This document shows, in pieces, positions 43,159 through 54,222 of a stretch of 64,000 nt of DNA. Source of the stretch: Anisus vortex. Its lineage: Eukaryota; Mollusca; Gastropoda; Planorbidae. The position numbers and the translations under genes are program-made. Where the stretch lies: the NCBI GenBank assembly GCA_949126835.1, contig OX421502.1, forward strand, positions 38,473,282-38,537,281, given 5' to 3'. Below the pieces are notes generated by a model, which was not told the DNA's origin, did not search any database, and was given only the letters and a program-made list of their open reading frames with translations. The first letter of the stretch is position 1. Each line of letters opens with the position of its first letter.

Positions 43159-45504
43159 ATGGGTCACGTCAACGGCAACGACGTCATCAATCTCACGCGA
43201 GGCGCGACGGAGCTGACCGACATCGACCACCAGCAACACCACGCTCTGGAGGCCTACACCGTCGTGCTCTCCGTGGCGGCCCACGGGTTGTCCACGCTGT
43301 TCGGCGGCGGGAGCAGCCTGGCCGTCATCGCGGCCATCTCCACTAGGCGGAACATCAACAAGTACAGCTACACTCTGGTGCTGGCGCTGTTCCTGGCCTG
43401 CTGCGGCCTCAACTTCGTCTGGAGCCCCATGGAGGTGGTTGACCTCATCACGTACCACCACTTGCGGGGCCACCCTTGCTACGGATTCCTCGTCACCAAG
43501 ACCTCCATCTACATCTTCCTCGTCCTCATCCTCAGCCTGGTCATCGTGCTCCTCTCCATCGAAGGCGTGGTCCGCCTGCTCAACAAGTACGGGCGCGTCC
43601 TGCGCAGGCTCTGGCCCATGCTGACCTGCCTGATCGCCCTGTTCTGTGCAGCCTTCCTCACCACCGGGTTCATTTCCATCTGCGCACAAGTTGGTGGAGA
43701 CACGGAGACGTTCTACATCCTCCAGGACACCAACATCCGCTCTACGCTGCTGGCGTTAATCTCCTTCGCGTTCATCCTCACCGTGTCAGCCCTCTGCGTT
43801 TCGGCGCTGTTCCTCCTCAGAGAAGCCACCTACTGGGAGGACGGGAGGCCGCACTTCCGCAGGAGGAACATGAAACTTTCCATCCCAGAGTTCTTGATCA
43901 GCCAGTCCAACGCCTGCGCGGATAACGACGGGGGGTTCGAGCCCAGCCAGAGCGGGACCCCATCGCCGTCGACCCCGAAGCTGCTGACGGTGAGTGACCC
44001 GGACACGACTTCGATCAAAGGTGAAGATGCCAACACCATCGCTGAACTGCCAAGTCCTATTGTCAAGCCGATGGGCAATCGATTAGGCATCAATATGGCG
44101 CAGGTACACAAAATTAATTCTTATTATTGCTATGTATAAAATTAACCAAACCATACAGATAAAATTTATTTTATAAATTCCTTATATGCAAAATGTTCAC
44201 AAGTTTTAATAATTGTATTGTCTTTATAATGTCTCTTTGAAAATAAGAAAAAAAGTTTTTTTTGGGGGGGGCCTTGGAAATTTGATGAAATGTTTTGTCA
44301 TCGGCAACTAGTTCAGTTTCAGCTATATGAGATGTCGGGAATGTTTTGCTGGGCGTCGGAAAAGTGACGTTAATATCAAGGATTTAAAATAAACTAAAAG
44401 TGTATGTAATTAATACTTTATATGCTATGGTATATCTGTTTATGTTAGTTTGACGGCTGGGGGAAACATAGGCGTAACAATATATTTAGAAAAGAGTTTG
44501 CCAGTTATCTCTTCTCTATACAGATCTTTTATGTACGTATAAAGAAAACGTTTTGAACGTATTTTCTCTGTTCCAAGCAGGTACTGGGACGCAGGCGTCA
44601 CACAATCTGTCAAATCAATGACTCCACCAGCAGCTCAAACTCCACACCAGCGGACCCGATCTCCAGGGCCAAGCAGTACAACTACGTGAGGAAGTTCTCC
44701 GTGGACATCTCCGCGCTCCAGGCGCAGCTCCAGAACCCGAAAATGTTCAAGGAGGCCCCGTTTCAGTCCGACATCGACCTGACCAAACGGTCGGACGCCT
44801 CGTCAAAGCCCGCGGCCCCGAAGCCGCTCCTGCCGTTGAAACCCCTCACGTTAAGACTCGAGGAAAGGGAGGAAAAAGACAGATCGGCGGGCGGTGATAA
44901 AAAGGGGGCTGGGGAGGTGGGGAACGCGATAACACCCCAGCCACCCCCGGTAATTATGGTGTCGAACGAAGACGCCTTATCTAACCACGGGGACTTAGAC
45001 AGCCCTAATGCTATTCATACCGTCAAGGGATCATTCCACAATCAAACAAATTGGAATTACAATAAGAACGCGGTGCCCCAGAAGCCTACGAGTCTGGAAT
45101 TTAAAGACACCACGAGCAGCAACGAGGAGGAGCACATCTCGATGCCGACCCTGGAGAGCGCGCAGAGCGACCCCAGCGACGCCGAGTCGGAGAACCAGAA
45201 GCTGGCGCGCCTGACCATGTTCATGTCCCTGACCTTCGTCCTGAACATGCTCCCGGTGTTCATCACCAAGGCGCTCCAGGCGTCGCTCACCCCGCACGCC
45301 TTCGTGAACATCTCCTCTTGCACCCTGGCCATCTCCACCATCCAGACCATCGTCTACCCGCACCTGGTGGCCTGCAGCGACGACGTGGTGCACCGGGCCG
45401 TGCAGAGGCTCAAGGCCCGCGTCAGAAGCGTCTGCTCGTGCAGGCCCCACGGCGCGCCGTCGCCGAGCCATGCTGAAGACAGCTCCAGCACGAGTCAGCT
45501 TTGA
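43159..45504 (+). CDS. Orphan rhodopsin-like G protein-coupled receptor (2 coding exons)
   Basis: The coding parts are 43159-44103 and 44581-45504, joined in phase 0 across a GT-AG intron, giving 622 residues. Predicted membrane segments lie at about 33-61, 70-97, 108-141, 150-174, 194-221, 526-549 and 555-578. The N terminus is short and lacks a signal peptide; N11 is a possible glycosylation site. C107 and C175 could form the usual extracellular disulfide. The third intracellular loop is about 300 residues, rich in Ser, Pro and charge, and contains the intron. Class A features kept are the proline of TM6 (P540, in FVLNMLP), the proline of TM7 (P575, in VYPHLV) and a helix 8-like stretch (582-597) before CSC (600-602), possible palmitoylation sites. 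Departures: SIEGVV stands where SIDRY normally is, TM2 lacks the usual aspartate, TM6 has NML rather than CWx. It probably acts at the plasma membrane; ligand and coupling are unknown. G+C is far higher than in the flanks. Start chosen: first in-frame ATG, followed by G. Confidence 0.88.
44104..44580 (+). other. Intron of the receptor gene (phase 0)
   Basis: The donor is CAG|GTACAC at 44103/44104. The acceptor is TTCCAAGCAG|GTACTG at 44580/44581, after a T-rich tract. If unspliced, the first exon frame would add 11 residues and stop at 44137-44139, whereas splicing joins two open frames without loss. The intron splits the third intracellular loop and contains a G8 run near 44264. Confidence 0.85.
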
Positions 45505-45800
45505 GCTCACCACAAATATTTATTTAAAAAAAAATAACAACTGACCTTTACACGACAAACAATTCACATCAATATTTGAATATCACTCCTCTAATCCCTA
45601 AACCATCTCCACTCGATCACCTCTGACCATAATGATACCACAAAAAAAGCAATGACTATTGACACAACTAATGTGCATTCTATTTATTGATCTACCCTAA
45701 CAGCACACTATATTGGCCTAATATTGGTCTAACATCAGGCCACGATTTAAATATCGGCACAATATTGGACCTATATTGGACCAATAAAATCTGCTGTAGC
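45505..45800 (+). other. Probable 3' untranslated region with AATAAA
   Basis: The stop codon TGA is at 45502-45504. The first good polyadenylation hexamer is AATAAA at 45783-45788. Just before it (about 45700-45790) are repeated ATATTGG / TTGGACC motifs that may belong to a decayed repeat. The transcript end is inferred only. Confidence 0.45.
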
Positions 45801-46599
45801 CGCTTAGTGCTACGTAAGAGGATACGTCACCCAAAGGTATTTGCAGTAGATTCTGTTTTGAATTCACTCTATTCAAGGCAATGGGGAGTTCAATATAACA
45901 TAATTTCATATTGGATCAATTTATGTGTTTGTTTTTTTCGAACAACCGTTTATTGTGTCTGACCGTATCATGTATTAATTACCAATAGTTTGCCGTCTCT
46001 GTGTGTATGTGTCTGATACAATGATAAATTGATAAAATGGTTCCTCTCTCAAACTTCTGTGTCTAAATTATTCTTTACTACTATAAGTGTCGTGCAGTCT
46101 CGGAAGCAAGTCTGCAAGAAGGTGAAGTGGGGGGGGGGGGGGTGAAGTGGATGTTGGTGCAGGGGTAGGGCGTGTGGAAGGATTGCAAGTGTTGACGAGA
46201 GAGGAGTGTTGACGAGAGAGGGTCAATGCGGTGTTATCAGCATCAGTGGACTGGGTCACTCGGGTGTTATCTACACGACGCGATAAGTGAACCAGGCTGA
46301 TATAAGTCGGGATATAAATAGCTGCAGCCGTTTTAAATATATCTTGCTGCCTTCAAGGTTATACAATTGTCTCCCTCCTTTATTACATCTGTAGTAGGCT
46401 TCCTACACTATTTTTTAAATATTTAAAACGAATACACAAAGTAGAAAAAAAAAAGTAAATTTATTAACGAAAAGAAATGTTTGTTATGGTGTTTGATATG
46501 AGAAAACGCGAGTTCATTACATGAACGTCTGGGGATAAACACGAACTAGTTATATTTTATGTTTAATTTTCAAAGTTAAAGTAACGTGTATCGTAATAA
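45801..46599. other. Unassigned intergenic sequence
   Basis: No gene is seen. It contains a G run near 46129-46142, a doublet GACGAGAGAGG near 46195-46220, and otherwise AT-rich DNA. Confidence 0.4.
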
Positions 46600-46700
46600 T
46601 ACAAAACCTCAAAATACAAAACCTCATACTACAAAACCTCATGCTACAAAACCTCATACTACAAAACCTCATACTACAAAACCTCATACTAAAAAAACCT
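46600..46700. repeat. 15-bp tandem repeat, about 6 units
   Basis: The unit is CTACAAAACCTCATA with minor variants. Confidence 0.92.
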
Positions 46701-47357
46701 CCAATTGAGGTTTCAAGGAGCCACCAGCTTCAATAACTCCAGCTGTATACTTTGAAGGGAGAAGAATTGAATGGTTTTATCAATGTACAATTGCAATAAA
46801 AAGGGAAAACTAAAGTAAATAAACCCACATGTTCCCGACAGGCTTGCAGATATTATCTTTACATTATCTCAACCACAACCCTTCACCTTCCATTTCCAGG
46901 TAGCCAATTTCTTATATATTATCAATAAATAGTTTATTAACATTCCCCGGCTAGGCCAATCTCTGTCTCTGTATGTGTGTCTGTATGTGTGTCTGTATGT
47001 GTGTGTCTGTCTGTTTGTCTGTGTTGTTTCCTGTTTGTAATACAGCTCTCTGCACGTGAAAACATACATAGGACTACAGCTGACAAAACCCATTATACCG
47101 CGCATATAAACGTATCAACAATTTCAACAACAACACATTTCTACACTTAACGATTGTAACAGCTGTTACTAAGTCAATTCGTTGTCCAGGCTCCTACCTC
47201 TGCCCCACCCACTTCGAGCCCTTTTTTTTTGGTTTCCAATATTGTGATGAATTCGTACTACCCCATTCAGGACAACTAGTTAGAGATCGAAAGAAGAGTA
47301 GAATGAAAACCCAAACAGAAGAAAGAGGAATGACAGCAAAGAGCGATTGTAATTAGT
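46701..47357. other. Unassigned intergenic sequence
   Basis: It contains a short (TGTGTGTCTGTA)n repeat at about 46968-47015. No gene is recognised. Confidence 0.4.
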
Positions 47358-47606
47358 AAGTAAAGTACCCTTCGGACCAAATGATCACAGGGCTAGTGAA
47401 GCAGAGTTCGCCAGTTTCTCTGGCCACGGCATACTAGGGGATGTGTGGCCACCACAATGCCCAGCCGCCTTTATTCACCCCAAATAATGTCAGGTACCCA
47501 TCAGAGCTGGGTAGACTCAGGGACACCCTCAAGTCCTGGGGGAAAATCCTAGCCTCCACCGGGATTCGAACCCAGACCCTGGGTCAGACCGCTCGGCTAC
47601 CGATCC
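47358..47606 (-). mobile_element. tRNA-derived SINE
   Basis: This is a minus-strand copy starting with the tail complement AAAGTACCCTTCGGACCAAA and reaching the B box complement (GGGATTCGAACCC). The A box region is degraded (CAGACCGCTCGGCTACCG). The body motif CCCATCAGAGCTGGGTAGAC is intact. Confidence 0.9.
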
Positions 47607-48087
47607 CCCCACCACATCTTAGCACGCCCCTGCAATGACCCCTTGATATAATAACAGGTGTCTGGAATTCGGGTTTTAAAACAAAAAGAAGTGCCGTAGG
47701 TTTGCGGGGACCTAGTCCGCCTAGCAACGGGGGGGGGGGGGGGGGATAACTAGAACGCTTCCGTTACGATAACGAGATGTTATGCATGTTTGGGTTACTG
47801 TACGACAGATTATTTGTGCTCTCAGTCAAACCCCTCTGATCAGGAGCTGCCATCTACACTGGCCTAGATATTTATTTATTACTTAGTGTAATGCACAGAG
47901 CTGGCTGACTCAATGGTAAGAAGAAAAACGTCCGAGAAGCGAGAAAGGTATAAAGAAGAATAGAATAAAAAAAAACACAGCTCTTTCCTAATGTGTGTAC
48001 TGCGTTTATCAACACACTCACGCTAATACACTCACATAATTATCACTCACACACAAGTTTGTACGCACCGCACGTGTTTAAGAAGTC
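47607..48087. other. Unassigned intergenic sequence
   Basis: A long G run lies near 47728-47746. No gene is recognised. Confidence 0.35.
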
Positions 48088-48360
48088 GGCATGGTGGCCG
48101 AACGGCCGCGCGTTCGACTGGCGTACCGAAGGTCCTGGGTTCAAATCCTGGTGCAGGCTAGGATTTTTTTCCCGGGACTTGAGAGTGTACCTGAGTCTAT
48201 CCAGCTCTGGTGGGTGCCTGACATTAGTTGGGGTAAAGTAAAGGTGTGTGCATAGTGTTGGCCACACAATCTCCCTAGTACTCGGTGGTTACAGACACTG
48301 GTGAACGCTGCTTCACCGGCCCTATGGATCAATTTGGTCCGACAGGATACTTTACTTTTT
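48088..48360 (+). mobile_element. tRNA-derived SINE, full length
   Basis: The head GGCATGGTGGCCGAACGGCC resembles a class II (Leu/Ser-type) tRNA with an A box. The B box is GGTTCAAATCC. The body contains CTGAGTCTATCCAGCTCTGG. The tail is GGATCAATTTGGTCCGACAG and then GATACTTTACTTTTT. Imperfect flanking repeats CGTGTTTAAGAAG (48073) and CGCGTTTAAGAGG (48362) suggest the target duplication. This is one of the best copies for defining the family. Confidence 0.93.
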
Positions 48361-48369
48361 ACGCGTTTA

Positions 48370-48880
48370 AGAGGTTATATGTTGAAGAAAAGTCAAGTAA
48401 ATAGATTAATTGAAGTAAAGTTATATGTTGAAGAAAAGACAAGTAAACAGATTAATTGAAGTAAAGTTATATGTTGAACAAAAGACAAGTAAATAGATTA
48501 ATTGAAGTAAAGTTATATGTCGAACAAAAGACAAGTAAAAAGATTAATTGAAGTAAAGTTATATGTTGAAGAAAAGACAAGTAAACAGATTAATTGAAGT
48601 AAAGTTATATGTTGAAGAAAAGTCAAGTAAATAGATTAATTGAAGTAAAGTTATATGTTGAACAAAAGACAAGTAAATAGATTAATTGAAGTAAAGTTAT
48701 ATGTTGAAGAAAAGTCAAGTAAATAGATTAATTGAAGTAAAGTTATATGTTGAAGAAAAGTCAAGTAAATAGATTAATTGAAGTAAAGTTATATGTTGAA
48801 GAAAAGACAAGTAAACAGATTAATTGAAGTAAAGTTATATGTTGAACAAAAGACAAGTAAATAGATTAATTGAAGTGAAC
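48370..48880. repeat. 46-bp minisatellite, about 11 units
   Basis: The unit contains GATTAATTGAAGTAAAGTTA followed by TATGTTGAAGAAAAG. Two alternating variants (GAAGAAAAGTC / GAACAAAAGAC) occur. It begins directly beyond the SINE tail and its flanking repeat. Confidence 0.95.
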
Positions 48881-49769
48881 TTTAAGGGAAAATTTCGAAT
48901 CGTAATAAAAATGAAAAAGAACAAAAAACAACGAGAACAGATGGCGCTTTTGCCTACTTGGTGCTAATGGCTTCCATTTGAACACAGTGAGTGGCTAGGC
49001 CAATGGATGTATTATTACGATTTTTCGTGATCAAAGTGGCCACATGGCCACGTTTCCAAATATATCCCGAACTGGTCTTTAATATTAGATATCCTAAATA
49101 CGCAAAGGCATGACAAGAATTCGCCATTCATATTCGTGTACCTCCGTCCCTGAATCATTAAATTGCACCTTTTTTTTACTCATCGTATTACTATTGTAAA
49201 TACAATTTTCACAATGTCCGTGCGGCCCACCGTGTTGTATATCTTATAGGGCCCTATGACGGAAACTGTTGTACACCCTTGCCCTAAGGCAGATGGTATT
49301 TTCAATTCGATTTTGCATAATTTGAACAAGTTGAGCAGTGCATGTTAATCAACAAATCAATTTTTTTTTCACCTAATCTGACAAACTACTGACGACTTAA
49401 TTCAATTTATATTCTGGCCCGCTATCTGGTTAAAAGCTTTTGCCTTGCCATTATAAGCATTCGACATCCTTATCAACGAAGTCCAAGTTATTTTCAGTTT
49501 GATTGCTATTGTATACTGCCTGCCTGCGTCAATAGACGTTTAGGTCAACATACTGCACCATAGTCAAGTTCATTGGTTCTACACTGGGAGGTACACAAGA
49601 GATAATATTATATCCCGTCAGTCAGGTAATAATTATTCCAGGAATAAAAGAAAAAAGAGGCTAATCTGTTCACCATTGTGTGGGGCTGATATTGTCAGTG
49701 ATTAACTAACCAACACCAGGAGTTCAAGTACAGCTCGTGAACCTACCATGCGGTCTACGGCATCAAAGT
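48881..49769. other. Unassigned intergenic sequence
   Basis: No gene or recognisable repeat is seen in this AT-rich stretch. Confidence 0.4.
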
Positions 49770-50058
49770 AAAAGTAAAGTATCCCGTCGGATCAAACTGA
49801 TCCATAGACCGGTGAAGCAGCGTTCGCCAGTTTCTGTGGCCACGGCACACTAGGTGATTGGGTGGCCAGCACTATGCATATCCGCCTTTACATTACCCCG
49901 ACTAAGGTCAGGTACCCATCAGTGCTGGGTAGACTCGGGGACACCCTTCAGACCCGGGAAAAAATATCCATATCCTAGTCTTCACCAGGATTCGAACCCA
50001 GGACCTTCGACTTCGGTAACCCAGCCGAACGCGCTGTCGGCTGGGCCACAGTGCCGGT
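49770..50058 (-). mobile_element. tRNA-derived SINE, nearly full length
   Basis: This is a minus-strand copy from the tail complement (AAAGTATCCCGTCGGATCAA) to the head complement (CGCGCTGTCGGCTGGGCCAC). The B box complement GGATTCGAACCC is intact. Confidence 0.92.
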
Positions 50059-50987
50059 AGGGACGAAATATTGGTATCACCAGAAACTAAATGGTCTTCT
50101 TGTCTTTATCGAGCCCGAAGACAACCTGTCCTTGCTGTCATTTCCATTGCAAACCCGATGTGCTGGTGGTGTCTTGTTTTTTATTTTAATAGTAACTGGA
50201 GCATCGTCAGTGTATATTGCCCTCTTGACATGATGTCCAGTGCGCAAATTTAGAGTAGTAACGACTTGGTGTAGATCGTAGACTGTAGAGAAATCCCATC
50301 CAATCAATGTCTAAATTCAGTGAAAGAATATTCACGCTGTATTCCCAAGAGATCTTCTACTCGGCGGCGACATACAGTTTCACGTCTACTGATAAGAGAG
50401 CATGAACTTGAGATCATTTGAGCTGAGGAGACGGAGGAAGAAGGGCGGGTGGGGGAGAGGGAGGGAGGGAGGAAGTAAAAAAAAAAGGCTGTAAGTGAAG
50501 TTACGAAATAAAAACAAAAGAAACGAATAGGAGTTCGGTAGAATGGAGTTCTCATATGAAAAGGGAGTAGTCTACAGTAGCCAGTGACTACAAAGACTAC
50601 AACAGTGTCCCAGCCAAGTCCCACAATGAAGTGTCCAGATCTAATTTCCCCTCACGACGTAACGATGGCTGACAGATGCACTCAGTGAAACGATGTCCGA
50701 GAAATATGATTACCACTTTATAATCGAACGACTAGTGGGCCAACGGAAATACACAGCCCTGTCGGTAATGAACTAAAATGAGGCTTTAGTAACACCAGAA
50801 AATGGTACTAAAAGCCTGAGAGAGAACGTATCTGAAGCTGAAAACATGACACAGCAACACGGTATTATCTAAGTGGTTAATATGGTTATGTTTTAAAATC
50901 TTTTTTCTTCTCTTGAAATACAGTACGCGACACCATTATTTAAATTCAATATACAACCATAGCAATAACAAAAAATGGCGACGGGGA
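50059..50987. other. Unassigned intergenic sequence
   Basis: Several short frames occur on both strands, none with a recognisable domain. A purine-rich patch lies at about 50425-50490. Confidence 0.35.
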
Positions 50988-51455
50988 AAAAGGTCAACAG
51001 ACGTTGCATACAACATGACAGCTCCAACAAAAAGGTCAACAGACGTTGCATACAACATGACCGCTCCAACAAAAAGGTCAACAGACGTTGCATACAACAT
51101 GACCGCTCCAACAAAAAGGTCAACAGACGTTGCATACAACATGACCGCTCCAACAAAAAGGTCAACAGACGTTGCATACAACATCACCGCTCCAACAAAA
51201 AGGTCAACAGACGTTGCATACAACATGACCGCTCCAAAAAAAACGTCAACAGACGTTGCATACAACATGCCAGCTCTAACAAAAGGTCAACAGACGTTGC
51301 ATACAACATGACAGCTCCAACAAAAAGGTCAACAGACGTTGCCTACAACATGCCAGCTCCAACAAAAAGGTCAACAGACGTTGCATACAACATGCCAGCT
51401 CTAACAAAAGGTCAACAGACGCTGCATACAACATGTCAGCTCTAACAAAAGGTCC
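50988..51455. repeat. 42-bp minisatellite, about 11 units
   Basis: The unit contains AAGGTCAACAGACGTTGCAT followed by ACAACATGACCGCTCCAACA. A 42-bp unit keeps several frames open on both strands (94-156 codons; for example KKVNRRCIQHDRSN or MLYATSVDLFVGAV). Units missing one A shift the frame near 51280, which argues against coding. Confidence 0.95.
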
Positions 51456-52096
51456 AAGATAATGAGATCTTGAAACTAAATGTATTCTGCGGACGAAGCC
51501 AAACGGGGGAAGGGGGGGGGGGAATTCCTTCAGTTCAATTTCCCTAACTAGGTTTTAAAAGCTGTTACTAACACATTTAGAGTCTAGCTCAGCCAATTGG
51601 CTTAAGTCTCGTTCAGCTTAGGCCGGGCTTTTGAAAATATGTCGGCCAGCTCGATACGATGTGACGTTAACAAAATTTTATGTGAGCAGAGGACAAGTGG
51701 GTGGCGATTCTAGTTTTGTGACTTAGCTAATCTAAGCGTACCATTGGTTAATTAAAACTGCAATAATGTCCTCTTCTACGAAGGTAAACCTCCACACAGG
51801 TTGTTTTTTTTTCAATTATAAAAAAGCAAAGCTGTTATAATTACATGCACTTTAGAAACCTGAGATTATTCATTATGGCAATTATTTATTTAATTTATTG
51901 CCTATACAATTTTTCTTTAAGGAATGTTAAACATGACATACAGCTGGTGCTGCATAATGAACACCTGCCTATAACTATGCTCAGTTCTTCAAGTAAATTC
52001 ATGTTGTCCTGGTGACCTTTCCTCCTATGGTTAAGAGAAGTGAAATCTCATGCAAGTGGAATGCCGAACACCTCCACACACTTCAACCAAATAAGT
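51456..52096. other. Unassigned intergenic sequence
   Basis: No gene is recognised. A poly-G run lies near 51509-51522. Confidence 0.35.
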
Positions 52097-52274
52097 CAGG
52101 GGTCGGCAACCTTTTCACGATAGTATGCAAAAGTGGGATTTCTAATTCATTCAGCGTGCCAACTTCTTAAAAGTCATGCTGCTTTAGCACTCAATTCCTT
52201 GACTAAGAGACGAATATCCGTTAATGGGGGAGGGTGCCAGGTCTGGCACGCATGCCGTAGGTTGACGACCCCTG
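52097..52274. mobile_element. hAT-type short element (GGTCGGCAACC family)
   Basis: The ends are CAGGGGTCGGCAACCTTTTC and GGTTGACGACCCCTG. The body motifs GGGATTTCTAATTCATTCAG and GGCACGCATGCC are present. No clear target duplication is readable. Confidence 0.88.
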
Positions 52275-53822
52275 AATCTAATTAATTAGCCATATAGAGT
52301 CTAAAACTAGCCAATCTAGTTCTACCCAAAACACGCCTATAATATTCTGAACACTATCCTAAAATATGGTGTAACAACACGAAACAGTAGCACGCCAATT
52401 TAATACTGAGAAGTAGCCCATCTGACACTAACAACAACAAACACGTACATTTACTATAGAGTAAGAGAATGGTATTTACTATGAACTCACATTGGCACAT
52501 CCTGTGAATGAGTTGTTGTTTTCAAACAGGTAATGTTACACAATTTTGACACAAAGCAGAGTATCATGAGCGAATAGAAAGCTAATAGAAACTGATTCAA
52601 GCAAAAACAAAAAAGCAAGGAGCGGTTCCTAAAACCTTGCTTGTGGGACAAAGAAAAGGTGAATGAGGAAGCTGTTTGCACCCCACCCAATACACACAAA
52701 AAACTAAAACAGCTTGAGAACCACTACAAAGTGAGTACTATACTGATACTCCCGGTAATATTCTAGAGTTTCTTTTTTTAGGTTTTCACAATGTTAAAAG
52801 ATTTTTTTAGAAGTTGTATGTTGTGTATAAGTTGTACCATTCGGGATTATCAATCAGTTACAGTTATGTTACGTAGATCTATAACAAAAACAATTTTATC
52901 TTTACATTCGTGAAAAACCCTTTTTTTACCCATTACCCATATCGCGCTAGAGTGGGTTAAATCGGTTGCAACATGATTTGTCATTGGGTCCTATCAGAAA
53001 TTTTATAATTAGTTATTAATAACCACTCACACACAAAAAAGGCCTAGCGGGTCGACTTATGACCCGCGGGCCGCCCATTGCATACCCGTGTTAACCCATT
53101 TCTAGCCCATTTTTTTTTGTTTTGTAAATCGATTATATGCAAATATCCAGGTCAAAGTCTTTTAAACTCTGGAATTCTTAGAACCCTGTATACATGCGTG
53201 GTCTTGCGACCGCTACGAAAAATACATCCACATGACCCACATATAAGCGACGTCCGGTTGTTGGGCCATAAATAGTTGAATCAACTGGCTCAATCCCTCA
53301 CTTCTGTACCATTGGGTCACAAAGCTGTTGAAACACGTGTGTAAAACCAACTAAACGCTCTCAATAAGAGTACAACGACGGGGATAACGAAAAGGGGAGA
53401 TGTCCCCCTGTGGCGCGTCCGAAAATTATTGCACAGGCGAAAGCCGCCGAGATTTCGGAGGGGAGGAATCAAATGTGCGCAACAATCCCATATCACCAGG
53501 CCCGGTGCCTGGATGAACAAACCTATAGTTTGGTCGCCTCGTTAATGATTCAAGGGAAATTTCGCAAAGTAGTGCCAATGCCTGCTGGCTCCCGACTGCA
53601 TCCGCCCCCCCCCCCTCCCCAGACCTACGCCATCCACGTCATGCCTTGGACTTAAGAGCAGGAAAGCTTGTCCTGATTTTTAGAGACTTAAATACAAATC
53701 GGTTTTATCGGTAATAGTTGAGAAAAGCTCTTTTCTTTTTCTTCAAACTTCCACAATATGTTTACCAAAAAAATTAATGCAATAATGGAGTTAACCCTGG
53801 GAACAAGGATAAACAAGAGATA
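52275..53822. other. Unassigned intergenic sequence
   Basis: No gene is recognised. The block near 53040-53090 (CTAGCGGGTCGACTTATGAC, CCGCGGGCCGCCC) is a GC-rich patch, possibly a decayed repeat. The 81-codon frame at 53410-53655 has a proline run and no known domain. Confidence 0.4.
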
Positions 53823-54222
53823 ATGGGGTCTGACTCAGTGGTCACAATTCTAGATTTCAACTGTGCCCCGAGATGACCACTGGGGTCTGACTCAGTGGTC
53901 ACAATTCTAGACTTCAACTGTGACCCGAGATGACCACTGGGGTCTGACTCAGTGGTCACAATTCTAGACTTCAACTGTGCCCCAAGATGACCACTGGGGT
54001 CTGACTCAGTGGTCACAATTCTAGACTTCAACTGTGCCCCGAGATGACCACTGGGGTCTGACTCAGTGGTCACAATTCTAGACTTCAACTGTGCCCCGAG
54101 ATGACCACTGGGGTCTGACTCAGTGGTCACAATTCTAGACTTCAACTGTGCCCCGAGATGACCACTGGGGTCTGACTCAGTGGTCACAATTCTAGACTTC
54201 AACTGTGCCACGAGATGACCAC
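53823..54222. repeat. 57-bp minisatellite, 7 units
   Basis: The unit contains GGGGTCTGACTCAGTGGTCA, CAATTCTAGACTTCAACTGT and CCCCGAGATGACCACT. Units are nearly identical. The unit length is a multiple of three, which creates a 153-codon minus-strand frame (GHLGAQLKSRIVTTESDPS). Confidence 0.96.

Noticed and set aside
43153..45513. Long antisense and out-of-frame ORFs over the receptor exons (for example 178 codons minus at 43153-43689, 160 codons minus at 45031-45513, 149 codons plus at 43476-43925).
   Set aside because: They are shadows of the GC-rich receptor coding sequence; only the chosen frame yields membrane segments and a coherent splice join.
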